A stretch of DNA of 64,000 nt from an uncultured Eubacteriales bacterium (GTDB lineage Bacteria; Bacillota; Clostridia; Oscillospirales; Acutalibacteraceae). The position numbers were made by a program, and so were the translations under genes. This document shows positions 1-6,926 of this stretch, in pieces; position 1 is the stretch's first letter, and every line of letters begins with the position of its first letter. Under the pieces are notes generated by a model. That model searched no databases. It was not told where the DNA came from and saw only the letters and a program-made list of their open reading frames with translations. The stretch is taken from the NCBI GenBank assembly GCA_934454125.1, contig CAKSFA010000008.1, positions 1 to 64,000 of the forward strand, given 5' to 3'.

Positions 1-556
1 GGACGGTCCGTCCCAGCGGCACACTTCCAGTTTCGGGGACGAGCCGTCCCAGCGGCGCACTTCCGATTTCGGGGACGGTCCGTCCCAGCGGCGCACTTCC
101 GATTTCGGGGACGGTCCGTCCCAGCGGCACACTTCCAGTTTCGGGGACGAGCCGTCCCAGCGGCGCACTTCCGATTTCGGGGACGGTCCGTCCCAGCGGC
201 GCACTTCCGATTTCGGGGACGGTCCGTCCCAGCGGCACACTTCCAGTTTCGGGGACGAGCCGTCCCAGCGGCGCACTTCCGATTTCGGGGACGAGCCGTC
301 CCAGCGGCGCACTTCCGATTTCGGGGACGAGTCGTCCCAGCGGTGCACTTCCGATTTCGGGGACGATCCGTCCCAGCTGTGCATTTCCAATTTCGGGGAC
401 GATCCGTCCCAGCTGTGCATTTCCAATTTCGGGGACGAGCCGTCCCAGCGGCGCACTTCCGGTTTCGGGGACGGTTCGTCCCAGCGGCACACTTCCAGTT
501 TCGGGGACGGTCCGTCCCAGCGGCACACTTCCAGTTTCGGGGACGGTCCTTCCCAG
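1..556. repeat. Tandem array 1 of a 36-bp palindrome-bearing unit
   Basis: Fifteen full 36-bp units plus a broken sixteenth, starting at 1, 37, 73 and so on to 541. Each unit has a GGGACG-NNN-CGTCCC palindrome (loop GTC, AGC, AGT, ATC or GTT), then AGCGGCrCACTTCC and a TTTCGG tail. The period never drifts here, so the array stays open in several frames (12 codons per unit) and gives spurious ORFs. It runs off the left edge, so its true length is unknown. The last unit decays at about 553, 30 bp upstream of the first Fic promoter. It is not CRISPR, because there are no unique spacers. Confidence 0.95.
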
Positions 557-584
557 ATAAAAACATGCAATGTTATTCGGAACA

Positions 585-593
585 TGGTATAAT
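585..593 (+). promoter_or_regulatory. Extended -10 promoter of the first Fic gene
   Basis: TGG followed by a perfect TATAAT (588-593) forms an extended -10 element 27 bp upstream of the chosen TTG start. No good -35 hexamer is visible at 17 bp, as expected for an extended -10 promoter. Confidence 0.55.
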
Positions 594-619
594 AAACATA
601 ATGATAAGAGGTGATGAGA

Positions 620-1378
620 TTGAGTAATGGAATCCTTGCTGCATTGCAGGAGGAAAAGCGGTATGGAATTAAAGGTCGGTTATACCACTACACCCAAGTA
701 AACATGGCATATAACACGAACCGCATCGAGGGCAGCAAATTATCAGAAGAACAAACACGCAGCATTTTTGAAACTAAAACATTGATTTCAGATAACATGC
801 AGCCAATCCGTACAGATGATATTATTGAAACAAAAAATCATTTTAAGGCATTCGATTATATGCTGGATATTGCAAAGGAGCCTTTAAGTGAAGCAATCAT
901 AAAAACCTTTCACCGGTATTTAAAACAAGGAACATCGCAGGAAGAACTTTCGTGGTTTAAAGTAGGAGATTACAAGGAAAAGCCAAATATCATTGGAAAC
1001 CTTGTAAATACTACCCCAACAAAAGATGTTCCAATCGCAATGCAAAATCTGCTGCTTTCGTATCATAAAATCAAAAACAAAAACATCAATGACTTAATTG
1101 ATTTCCATTATCGGTTTGAAAAAATCCACCCGTTTCAGGACGGAAATGGTCGTGTAGGCCGTTTAATTCTTTTTAAAGAATGTCTGAATTATGACATTGT
1201 ACCCTTTGTCATTGACGAAAAACACGAACTGTTTTATAAACGAGGATTAAAGGAATACGCACAGGAACCTGGATATTTAATAGATACTTGCTTAGACTGT
1301 CAAGATAAGTACAAAACCGTGTGCAATACCTTTCAAATTCCTTATGATGTGAGTCAAGAATCAACATTTAACCTGTAA
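620..1378 (+). CDS. Fic domain protein (putative AMP/nucleotidyl transferase)
   Basis: 252 residues. Fic proteins transfer AMP or another nucleotide moiety to hydroxyl side chains of target proteins. The core motif HPFQDGNGRVGR is complete at about residues 170-181, including the catalytic His. An inhibitory-helix-like motif TNRIEG near residues 33-38 matches the S/TxxxE(G/N) pattern, so the enzyme is probably self-inhibited (N-terminal, class II-like). TTG at 620 is chosen because AAGAGGTGA (606-614) lies 6 bp upstream; ATG at 614 overlaps that site and GTG at 611 precedes it. The gene sits alone between repeat array 1 and a terminator. A second Fic gene lies at the other end of the element. 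The target is unknown; toxin, toxin-like or regulatory roles are all possible. Confidence 0.85.
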   Translation: MSNGILAALQEEKRYGIKGRLYHYTQVNMAYNTNRIEGSKLSEEQTRSIFETKTLISDNMQPIRTDDIIETKNHFKAFDYMLDIAKEPLSEAIIKTFHRYLKQGTSQEELSWFKVGDYKEKPNIIGNLVNTTPTKDVPIAMQNLLLSYHKIKNKNINDLIDFHYRFEKIHPFQDGNGRVGRLILFKECLNYDIVPFVIDEKHELFYKRGLKEYAQEPGYLIDTCLDCQDKYKTVCNTFQIPYDVSQESTFNL

Positions 1379-1385
1379 TGCTTTC

Positions 1386-1416
1386 AATCCCTAACAAAAT
1401 CGTTAGGGATTTTTTT
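1386..1416 (+). terminator. Intrinsic terminator after the first Fic gene
   Basis: A 10-bp perfect stem AATCCCTAAC / GTTAGGGATT (1386-1395 with 1402-1411) is followed by seven Ts. Confidence 0.9.
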
Positions 1417-1483
1417 ACTTCTGGGACGAACCGTCCCCGAAGTGCCCGACAAAATCAGGAATATATCATTCCTGATTGAAAAA

Positions 1484-1653
1484 TATGGCAGCTCAATATG
1501 GGGTTGCAAAAGCATACAGCGTTGCTATCTGCTTAGCAAAAAATTGCTCGCACAGCGAGTCATTTTTTCTTTCGGGTACACATTTTTATAACATGCACCC
1601 GAAACACGCAACACCCCATTCTGATCTGCCATACAAGATATGGCAGTTTTTTT
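1484..1653 (+). ncRNA. Candidate structured RNA with mutually exclusive stems
   Basis: TATGGCAG at 1484-1491 and ATGGGG/TTGC at 1498-1507 can pair with CTGCCATA at 1626-1633 and GCAA/CCCCAT at 1608-1619. This closes a branched structure that holds TTTCGGGT/ACCCGAAA (1570-1577 with 1597-1604) and two smaller hairpins. The same CTGCCATA can instead pair with a second TATGGCAG at 1639-1646, which is followed by seven Ts. This is the geometry of a terminator/antiterminator switch. No family is recognised, and the strand is inferred from the T-tract. Confidence 0.45.
1626..1653 (+). terminator. Intrinsic terminator, TATGGCAG stem
   Basis: CTGCCATA, a 5-nt loop, TATGGCAG, then T7. The left arm is also complementary to the identical TATGGCAG 135 bp upstream. 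Confidence 0.75.
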
Positions 1654-1877
1654 GTTCGTCTTTTAGACGACCAAAAATAACTCCCACCGCTCAACTGCTG
1701 GGACGGATCGTCCCAGCAATTTCGCTTATCTTGCCAAAGGGCGCTGCCCTCTGGACTTCCGCCAAAGGGAATAAATCCCTTTGGAATCCCTTCTCAGTAT
1801 TCGGGGACGGTTCGTCCCCGAATACTGCAAACAGGGGATCCACTCCCCTGCGTACAAATTCATTGCACTACCCCTGT

Positions 1878-1917
1878 AAACCGTTCTGATTGTTTTCACA
1901 ATCAAACGGTTTTTTCG
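1878..1917 (+). terminator. Two-part terminator-like hairpin
   Basis: An outer stem AAACCGTT / AACGGTTT (1878-1885 with 1905-1912) and an inner stem TGATTGT / ACAATCA (1887-1893 with 1898-1904) end in a T-rich tail. No gene ends just upstream. Confidence 0.55.
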
Positions 1918-2158
1918 TTTATGCTCCTATTTCGCATAAACGACATATAAGCAATTCTGAACGAATCGCTTTATATGTTGCCTAAATCGCTGGGACGAAC
2001 CGTCCCAGCGATGCCTGAAAAACAAGAAATACTGTCTGGGACGAACCGTCCCAGACAGACAACAAACCAATTCTATCGAATTGCTTTGTGATGCCTGAAA
2101 AAAGAATCATTTTCCGTGGCAATATGCCACGGAAAATAAACAGTCAATTTTACGCAAA

Positions 2159-2188
2159 TTGACTGTAACCTAAAAACATAAATAAAAA
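2159..2188 (+). promoter_or_regulatory. Weak candidate promoter ahead of array 2 and the mob operon
   Basis: TTGACT (2159-2164), an 18-bp spacer and TAAAAA (2183-2188). The -35 lies inside the right arm of the 2140-2166 inverted repeat, so that repeat could act as an operator. Transcription would run through array 2 into the relaxase. Confidence 0.3.
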
Positions 2189-2190
2189 TG

Positions 2191-2757
2191 CTGGGACGAT
2201 CCGTCCCAGCGGTGCACTTTCCAATTTCGGGGACGGTCCGTCCCAGCGATGCATTTCCAATTTCGGGGACGATCCGTCCCAGCGGTGCACTTCCCAATTT
2301 CGGGGACGAGCCGTCCCAGCGGCGCACTTCCGATTTCGGGGACGGTCCGTCCCAGCGGTGCACTTCCAGTTTCGGGGACGATCCGTCCCAGCGGTGCACT
2401 TCCAGTTTCGGGGACGATCCGTCCCAGCGGTGCACTTCCAGTTTCGGGGACGATCCGTCCCAGCTGTGTACTTTCCAGTTTCGGGGACGATCCGTCCCAG
2501 CGGTGCACTTTCCAATTTCGGGGACGATCCGTCCCAGCGGTGCACTTCCAGTTTCGGGGACGGTCCGTCCCAGCGATGCATTTCCAATTTCGGGGACGAT
2601 CCGTCCCAGCGGTGCACTTCCCAGTTTCGGGGACGATCCGTCCCAGCGGTGCACTTCCAGTTTCGGGGACGATCCGTCCCAGCTGTGCACTTCCGATTTC
2701 GGGGACGATCCGTCCCAGCTGTGCACTTCCGATTTCGGGGACGATCCGTCCCAGAAA
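2191..2757. repeat. Tandem array 2 of the 36/37-bp palindrome-bearing unit
   Basis: Fifteen full units (starting 2194, 2231, 2267, 2304, 2340 and so on to 2703) and a final half unit at 2739. The unit matches array 1, but five copies are 37 bp because of one extra C or T in the ACTTCC segment, so reading frames slip. The usual loop here is ATC, against GTC and AGC in array 1. The array ends 26 bp before the relaxase start, the usual oriT neighbourhood in MobV plasmids. No unique spacers, so not CRISPR. Confidence 0.95.
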
Positions 2758-2783
2758 CACCTAAAACAGAAAGGAGCATGCCT

Positions 2784-3407
2784 ATGGCTAGCGTCGAGAA
2801 ATATCGTCAGTCCTCTGTTGTAAATCAGCTACGCCACAACAATCGCACAATTACTTACTCATCCAACCCCGATATTGATTTAGACCGATCTCACCTTAAT
2901 TACAGCCTGACACCTGATCGGGGTATTAGTGAGTACGACTATTTTTTAAAACGAAAATCTCAGCTCTATTGCTACAACCGCAAAGATATCGTTGTATTGG
3001 CCGGTTGGATTGTCACTGCACCCAAAGATTTGCCCACAGAACAACAAAAAGATTTTTTTGAATCTGTATACCACTTTTTAACCCAACGCTACGGCGAAGA
3101 GAACGCCGTGCAAGCTACCGTGCATATGGACGAATCCGGTGAGCCGCATTTGCATTTTCTCTTTATTCCTGCCGCACCGGACAAAAAACATGCGCAAAAA
3201 GAAAAAATCTGCGCAAACGATGTGCTCAATCCCAAGGAGCTGCGCAATTTTCACCCGGATTTACAACGCCACCTCAAAAAAGAGGGGATCAACGCAAAGG
3301 TGTTAACCGGTGTTACCGCCGCGCAGGGTGGAAACAAAACCGTAGCGGAGTTAAAAACGGAACGTAACCAAACTGTGCAGCGAGAAATAGAAAGGGGACG
3401 ATGGTAA
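2784..3407 (+). CDS. MobV/Pre-type relaxase, compact form
   Basis: 207 residues. MobV relaxases nick the transfer origin and pilot the strand during conjugative mobilisation. Visible motifs are an N-terminal RHNNR (His18, the position of the catalytic His in MobM-like enzymes), a SNPDID...N segment, and the metal-binding HMDESGEPHLH at 114-124 (three-His motif). Family members are usually 350-500 residues; this one has only the nickase domain. The next gene overlaps its stop, so the short form looks native rather than truncated. ATG at 2784 is chosen for AGGAG at 2772-2776; the ATG at 2778 is too close. It heads an operon with the coupling ATPase. Confidence 0.85.
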   Translation: MASVEKYRQSSVVNQLRHNNRTITYSSNPDIDLDRSHLNYSLTPDRGISEYDYFLKRKSQLYCYNRKDIVVLAGWIVTAPKDLPTEQQKDFFESVYHFLTQRYGEENAVQATVHMDESGEPHLHFLFIPAAPDKKHAQKEKICANDVLNPKELRNFHPDLQRHLKKEGINAKVLTGVTAAQGGNKTVAELKTERNQTVQREIERGRW

Positions 3408-4801
3408 TGCAGATAGATATTCCCAAAATCGTAAACACAATCAATGGCTTCCTTCCCGTGCTGATTCCATGCGCTATCACGCTTTTAGTTATCATTTGTA
3501 TTTTGCTTTTACTCAAACGCTTTGGATTGGATTTTAAAAAGCTAAAAAGACCAAAAATGACACACCTTAAAAAACTAAGCCCGCAAAAAGCAGAGGGGGT
3601 TGTTTTTGGCAAACTGTGGAACAAATTGGTATGCTCTCCTACAAAAAATGAGGGCCATATCATTGCGTTTGGCGGGTCTGGCTTAGGCAAAACATCTGCC
3701 ATTCTGATTCCCACGCTGCGGGCGTGGCGCGGCACCTTTCTCGCTATAGATATCGCCGGCGACATCGCCAAAAATGTGGATTGTCCAAACAAGCTAGTTT
3801 ACGAGCCAGCAAACCCACAATCTATTCCGTATAACGTTTTTAGCACCATTGATGATTTAGATGACATAGATGACCAAAATGAGGCGCTCGAGCAGCTGGC
3901 CCTTTTGTTGATGCCCACAAAAGCAAAATCGAATTCTGACGCGACCGAATTTTTTACAGAGGAAGGTCGAAAAATTTTGACTGCCTCCCTGATTGCTTTC
4001 TATCATCAAGGAGAGGATTTCGTGCAAATCTGCGAAACCATCAATCAAAATAGCTGGCAAGACTTATTTAACTTAATTGACGCGTCCGAAAACAAAAAGG
4101 CAATCGAGTACATCAACAGTTTTGCAGGCGCAAACGAAAAAAATACTGCCGGCTGTAAGCAAACAGTTGACAAAACGCTCAAGTTATTTGCCACAAACGA
4201 AAAAGTTAAAAAAACATTACGCAGACCCGACAACGGCGTTGCCTTTGCTCCAAAAGTGCTGGAGGAAAAAAAGGTATTTGTCATCATTGATGATTCTAAA
4301 CTCAAACTCTACTCCCCCTTACTGCGTATCATTACAGCACAGTGCATGGAGTTTTTCTCGGTTAGAGAAAATTACAAGGATCCAATGATTTTGTTTGCAC
4401 TCGACGAATTTGCGAGTTACGGAAAAATGGACATTACCGAAGCTCTACGTAAGCTGCGCAAGAAAAATGTACGCATTTTCCCGCTCACACAAAGCTTGGC
4501 CGATTTAGATTTGATTTATGGCCGCGATGAACGAATGGCTATGATGAATAATTTTAGCTTGAAAGTCGTTTTAGGTGCTGCTGACAGCGATACGCAGGAA
4601 TATTTTTCGCGCCTTATCGGCAACAAAGAAGTGACAAAAACCAGCATCTCGAAAAATGCAAATTACGTCACCACCTCGGAAAGTCAACAAAAAGAGCGCA
4701 TTGTGGACCCTGAAAAATTAGGGCGGCTTGGCAACAAAATTGTACTATTACACCCTGATGGTCACATCGTATTGAAGAAAAATTTCTACTACAAAAAATA
4801 A
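3401..4801 (+). CDS. VirD4/TraG-type coupling ATPase (T4CP)
   Basis: 466 residues. Coupling proteins bring the relaxase-DNA complex to a type IV secretion channel and pump DNA using ATP. The sequence shows one N-terminal membrane segment (about residues 15-38), Walker A GGSGLGKTS (91-99), Walker B ILFALDEF (330-337) and the PLTQS motif (361-365) typical of the VirD4 family. It is shorter than many TraG proteins and lacks a second obvious membrane helix. The ATG at 3401 overlaps the relaxase stop (ATGGTAA), which implies translational coupling. No VirB4/VirB6 channel genes are in the window, so the element is mobilisable or its channel lies outside. Confidence 0.9.
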   Translation: MVMQIDIPKIVNTINGFLPVLIPCAITLLVIICILLLLKRFGLDFKKLKRPKMTHLKKLSPQKAEGVVFGKLWNKLVCSPTKNEGHIIAFGGSGLGKTSAILIPTLRAWRGTFLAIDIAGDIAKNVDCPNKLVYEPANPQSIPYNVFSTIDDLDDIDDQNEALEQLALLLMPTKAKSNSDATEFFTEEGRKILTASLIAFYHQGEDFVQICETINQNSWQDLFNLIDASENKKAIEYINSFAGANEKNTAGCKQTVDKTLKLFATNEKVKKTLRRPDNGVAFAPKVLEEKKVFVIIDDSKLKLYSPLLRIITAQCMEFFSVRENYKDPMILFALDEFASYGKMDITEALRKLRKKNVRIFPLTQSLADLDLIYGRDERMAMMNNFSLKVVLGAADSDTQEYFSRLIGNKEVTKTSISKNANYVTTSESQQKERIVDPEKLGRLGNKIVLLHPDGHIVLKKNFYYKK

Positions 4802-4822
4802 GCTGGGACGGTCCGTCCCAGC
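4802..4822. repeat. Single palindrome copy directly after the T4CP stop
   Basis: Nine-bp perfect arms GCTGGGACG / CGTCCCAGC with loop GTC. It starts at the base after the TAA stop codon (4799-4801) and fills half of the short gap to the next gene. Confidence 0.9.
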
Positions 4823-4849
4823 AATATCTAAAAGAAAGGAATGTGTATC

Positions 4850-5794
4850 ATGTCAAAACAACTGGAAGAAATACAGGCAATTAAACAGCGTGTGCGCATT
4901 GAGGATTACGCACAACACATTGGCTTTACCCTCTTACGCAAAGGCAAATATCTAACCTGCAAGGAGCATGACAGCCTACGGATTGATACAGATAAACAAA
5001 AATTCTGGCGCAACGCTTATGATATAAGCGGTGATATTATCGACTTCGCTCAGCATTTTGAGGGCTTGGATAAAAAGGACGCCATTGCAAAACTAAAAAA
5101 CATTGCACATATTACAAATGATATATCTGCACCCATAAAACATCTGGGACGGTCCGTCCCAGATACCGAACCGCCGCAACCATTCGCTTTGCCCGAAAAA
5201 GATGTGAACAACAAAAACGTATTTGCATACCTGACCCAAACCCGTAAAATAGATCGGCAAATTGTCAGTGAGTTGATTGATAACCAACGCCTGTATCAGG
5301 ACAAGCGAAAAAACTGTGTGTTCGTCGGGTATAACAACGAGCATAAGCCGGTATTTGCAAATCAACGAGGTACCAACTCTCAGCGTAAGTTTATCGGCGA
5401 CGTTGTAGGTAGTGATTACAACGAGTGTTTTTGCCTCAACCACGGCAAAAATAAACGACTGTTTATCGCCGAAAGCGTAATTGACATATTATCCGTTGCT
5501 ACGTTATTAAAAAATGCCGGTATAGATTATCATGATTATAACTATCTAGCTCTCTCTGGCACCCACAAAACACAGGCGATCACTCATCACCTGCAACAGC
5601 AACCGGCTAAAAGCGTTATTTTATGCTTAGACAATGACGCTGCCGGCGCAGCTGCTACCGAAAGAATCAAACAGCAGCTCTCTGAGCTTGGCTACCAAGA
5701 TAACATCGAGGTCTGGAAGCCCGAACATAAAGATTGGAATGAGGATCTACAGCAGGAGATAGCAACACACACAGAAGATGTACTGGATATGTAA
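4850..5794 (+). CDS. TOPRIM-domain primase-like protein (DUF3991-type)
   Basis: 314 residues. Proteins of this type accompany mobile elements and are thought to prime or support DNA synthesis after transfer. The N-terminus resembles a degenerate DnaG zinc-binding region (GKYLTCKEHDSLRID, 32-46, only one Cys kept). The TOPRIM domain is clear: FIAESVIDILS with Glu208, and ILCLDNDAAG with Asp261 and Asp263. ATG at 4850 is preferred over 4841 because GAAAGGA (4834-4840) lies 9 bp away. A full palindrome is embedded in frame and encodes LGRSVPD at residues 99-105, in the linker between the two domains. It is co-transcribed with the neighbouring transfer genes. Confidence 0.8.
   Translation: MSKQLEEIQAIKQRVRIEDYAQHIGFTLLRKGKYLTCKEHDSLRIDTDKQKFWRNAYDISGDIIDFAQHFEGLDKKDAIAKLKNIAHITNDISAPIKHLGRSVPDTEPPQPFALPEKDVNNKNVFAYLTQTRKIDRQIVSELIDNQRLYQDKRKNCVFVGYNNEHKPVFANQRGTNSQRKFIGDVVGSDYNECFCLNHGKNKRLFIAESVIDILSVATLLKNAGIDYHDYNYLALSGTHKTQAITHHLQQQPAKSVILCLDNDAAGAAATERIKQQLSELGYQDNIEVWKPEHKDWNEDLQQEIATHTEDVLDM
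5142..5164. repeat. Palindrome copy inside the primase-like coding sequence
   Basis: Ten-bp perfect arms ATCTGGGACG / CGTCCCAGAT with loop GTC, in frame with the host gene. The two outer base pairs (A-T, T-A) differ from the 4802 copy but still pair. Confidence 0.9.
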
Positions 5795-5813
5795 GCTGGG
5801 ACGGTTTGTCCCC
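5795..5813. repeat. Degenerate palindrome directly after the primase stop
   Basis: GCTGGGACG-GTT-TGTCCCC begins at the base after the TAA stop (5792-5794), as at 4802. One arm carries a T and a C change. Its right edge touches the Shine-Dalgarno of the next gene. Confidence 0.8.
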
Positions 5814-5829
5814 GAAAGGAGATGATAGT

Positions 5830-6906
5830 TTGATACTTTTTATTGGCACAGAACAGGCGGGCTATTTTGCTGCGGAAGTAGCGCAAACAAGAAATATGAC
5901 GCTGCAATTTACAGGACTTATCACAGATTTACACAACATGAAAAATGCTGCCTTAAAAGATAAGTATGATTACATCATTGTTAATGTGGATATGCTCACC
6001 TCACCAACAGAGGAAACTGCAGAAGTCATGCGGCAAATACAGCTTGCCTCCCCTGCAAAAATCATTATCCTTGCAAAAGGGTACAGTTTGCAATCTAAGT
6101 TAGTGCAAACGCTTACTGCTGCCGGTATGACCTCTTTTTTGACCGCTACAAATCTTGCGGAGATTAAAATGCAACTAGAGCAAGCATTAGACGGCACAGA
6201 CAATGCACCAGAAATCAGCATCCCCGTAAAAGAGCCGGGAAAAAATACAAAAATCATAACGCCGACTCTGCCGCAAAACACATATACCACTGTTGCCGTT
6301 GCCGGTTGTATTGACCGTATCGGCACCACCACGCAATGTATACAAATGGCAAAGTACTTAAACGCAAATGGCCGGAAAGCTTGCTACATCGAGATGAATA
6401 CCAATGGGTACTTAGAGCAACTGAAAACCTATTACGATGACGGCGTACAGATTGATGAAGAACTGGGAAAAATCACGTATCAAAATGTAGATTTGTTTTA
6501 TCGTCAGGATAAAATCAGCGAGATTTTAAAGCTGGGATATGATTTCTACGTCTATGATTTTGGCGTGTACGAACCTGAAAAATTTGCCTTAATACCCTTT
6601 TTAGAAAAAAACTTAAAGTTTATCGTCTGTGGCTCAAAACCAAATGAGCTACCCGCGATGCAACAAGCACTGCAAACCTTTTATAACAGTGATGTACAAT
6701 ATATTTTTTCCTTCGCGCCCGAAGATGAGCAAAGCGATTTGCTCCAACTCATGGAAGATAAATCGGCTGTCACGTATTTTGCTCCCTACTCCCCTGACTG
6801 CTTTTTTTATTCCAGTAGCAGCTCAATATGGGAAAAGATATTCGGTTTCTTTGAGCAACAGGGCCTTACCCCTGAAAAAAAGAAATTTTCATTATTCAAA
6901 AAATAA
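5830..6906 (+). CDS. TadZ/CpaE-like ATPase with atypical P-loop
   Basis: 358 residues. Residues 1 to about 120 look like a response-regulator-like fold (IIVNVDM, IIILAKG, LTAAGMTSFLTA), followed by a MinD/ParA-type ATPase domain. The P-loop VAGCIDRIGTTTQ (about 157-169) keeps the GTT but lacks the usual deviant-Walker Lys, as in some TadZ proteins, so nucleotide hydrolysis is uncertain. TadZ proteins place secretion or pilus machinery at cell poles, and a related localising role in DNA transfer is an inference. TTG at 5830 is chosen because AAAGGAG (5816-5821) sits 8 bp upstream; an in-frame TTG at 5806 lies inside the palindrome. It is operonic with the primase-like gene and ssb. Confidence 0.65.
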   Translation: MILFIGTEQAGYFAAEVAQTRNMTLQFTGLITDLHNMKNAALKDKYDYIIVNVDMLTSPTEETAEVMRQIQLASPAKIIILAKGYSLQSKLVQTLTAAGMTSFLTATNLAEIKMQLEQALDGTDNAPEISIPVKEPGKNTKIITPTLPQNTYTTVAVAGCIDRIGTTTQCIQMAKYLNANGRKACYIEMNTNGYLEQLKTYYDDGVQIDEELGKITYQNVDLFYRQDKISEILKLGYDFYVYDFGVYEPEKFALIPFLEKNLKFIVCGSKPNELPAMQQALQTFYNSDVQYIFSFAPEDEQSDLLQLMEDKSAVTYFAPYSPDCFFYSSSSSIWEKIFGFFEQQGLTPEKKKFSLFKK

Positions 6907-6926
6907 AACAGAAATGAGGTAATTTA

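Larger units (their letters stand above)
1417..2190. other. Gene-free tract built of about twelve consecutive hairpins
   Basis: No credible gene is present. Inverted repeats follow one another: 1417-1443 (12-bp arms, one mismatch), 1453-1477 (10 bp), the nested structure 1484-1653, 1656-1670, 1696-1718 (10 bp), 1795-1827 (15 bp, perfect), 1832-1850 (7 bp), 1878-1917, 1944-1977, 1986-2012 (12 bp, perfect), 2032-2058 (12 bp, perfect), 2062-2089 (one mismatch), 2109-2137 (13 bp) and 2140-2166 (11 bp). Five of these contain the GGGACG-NNN-CGTCCC core; the others do not resemble each other. ATGCCTGAAAAA is repeated at 2011 and 2091. Confidence 0.85.

Noticed and set aside
1476..1889. 137-residue plus-strand open frame
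   Set aside because: Runs across several perfect hairpins and a terminator, has no ribosome-binding site and low-complexity composition.
1..2757. CRISPR array
   Set aside because: The 36-37 bp period suggested CRISPR, but whole units are near-identical, there are no unique spacers and no cas genes.
343..2823. Repetitive proteins on both strands encoded by the arrays
   Set aside because: Open in several frames only because the 36-bp unit is a multiple of three and lacks stops. No ribosome-binding sites, and in array 2 the 37-bp units shift frames.
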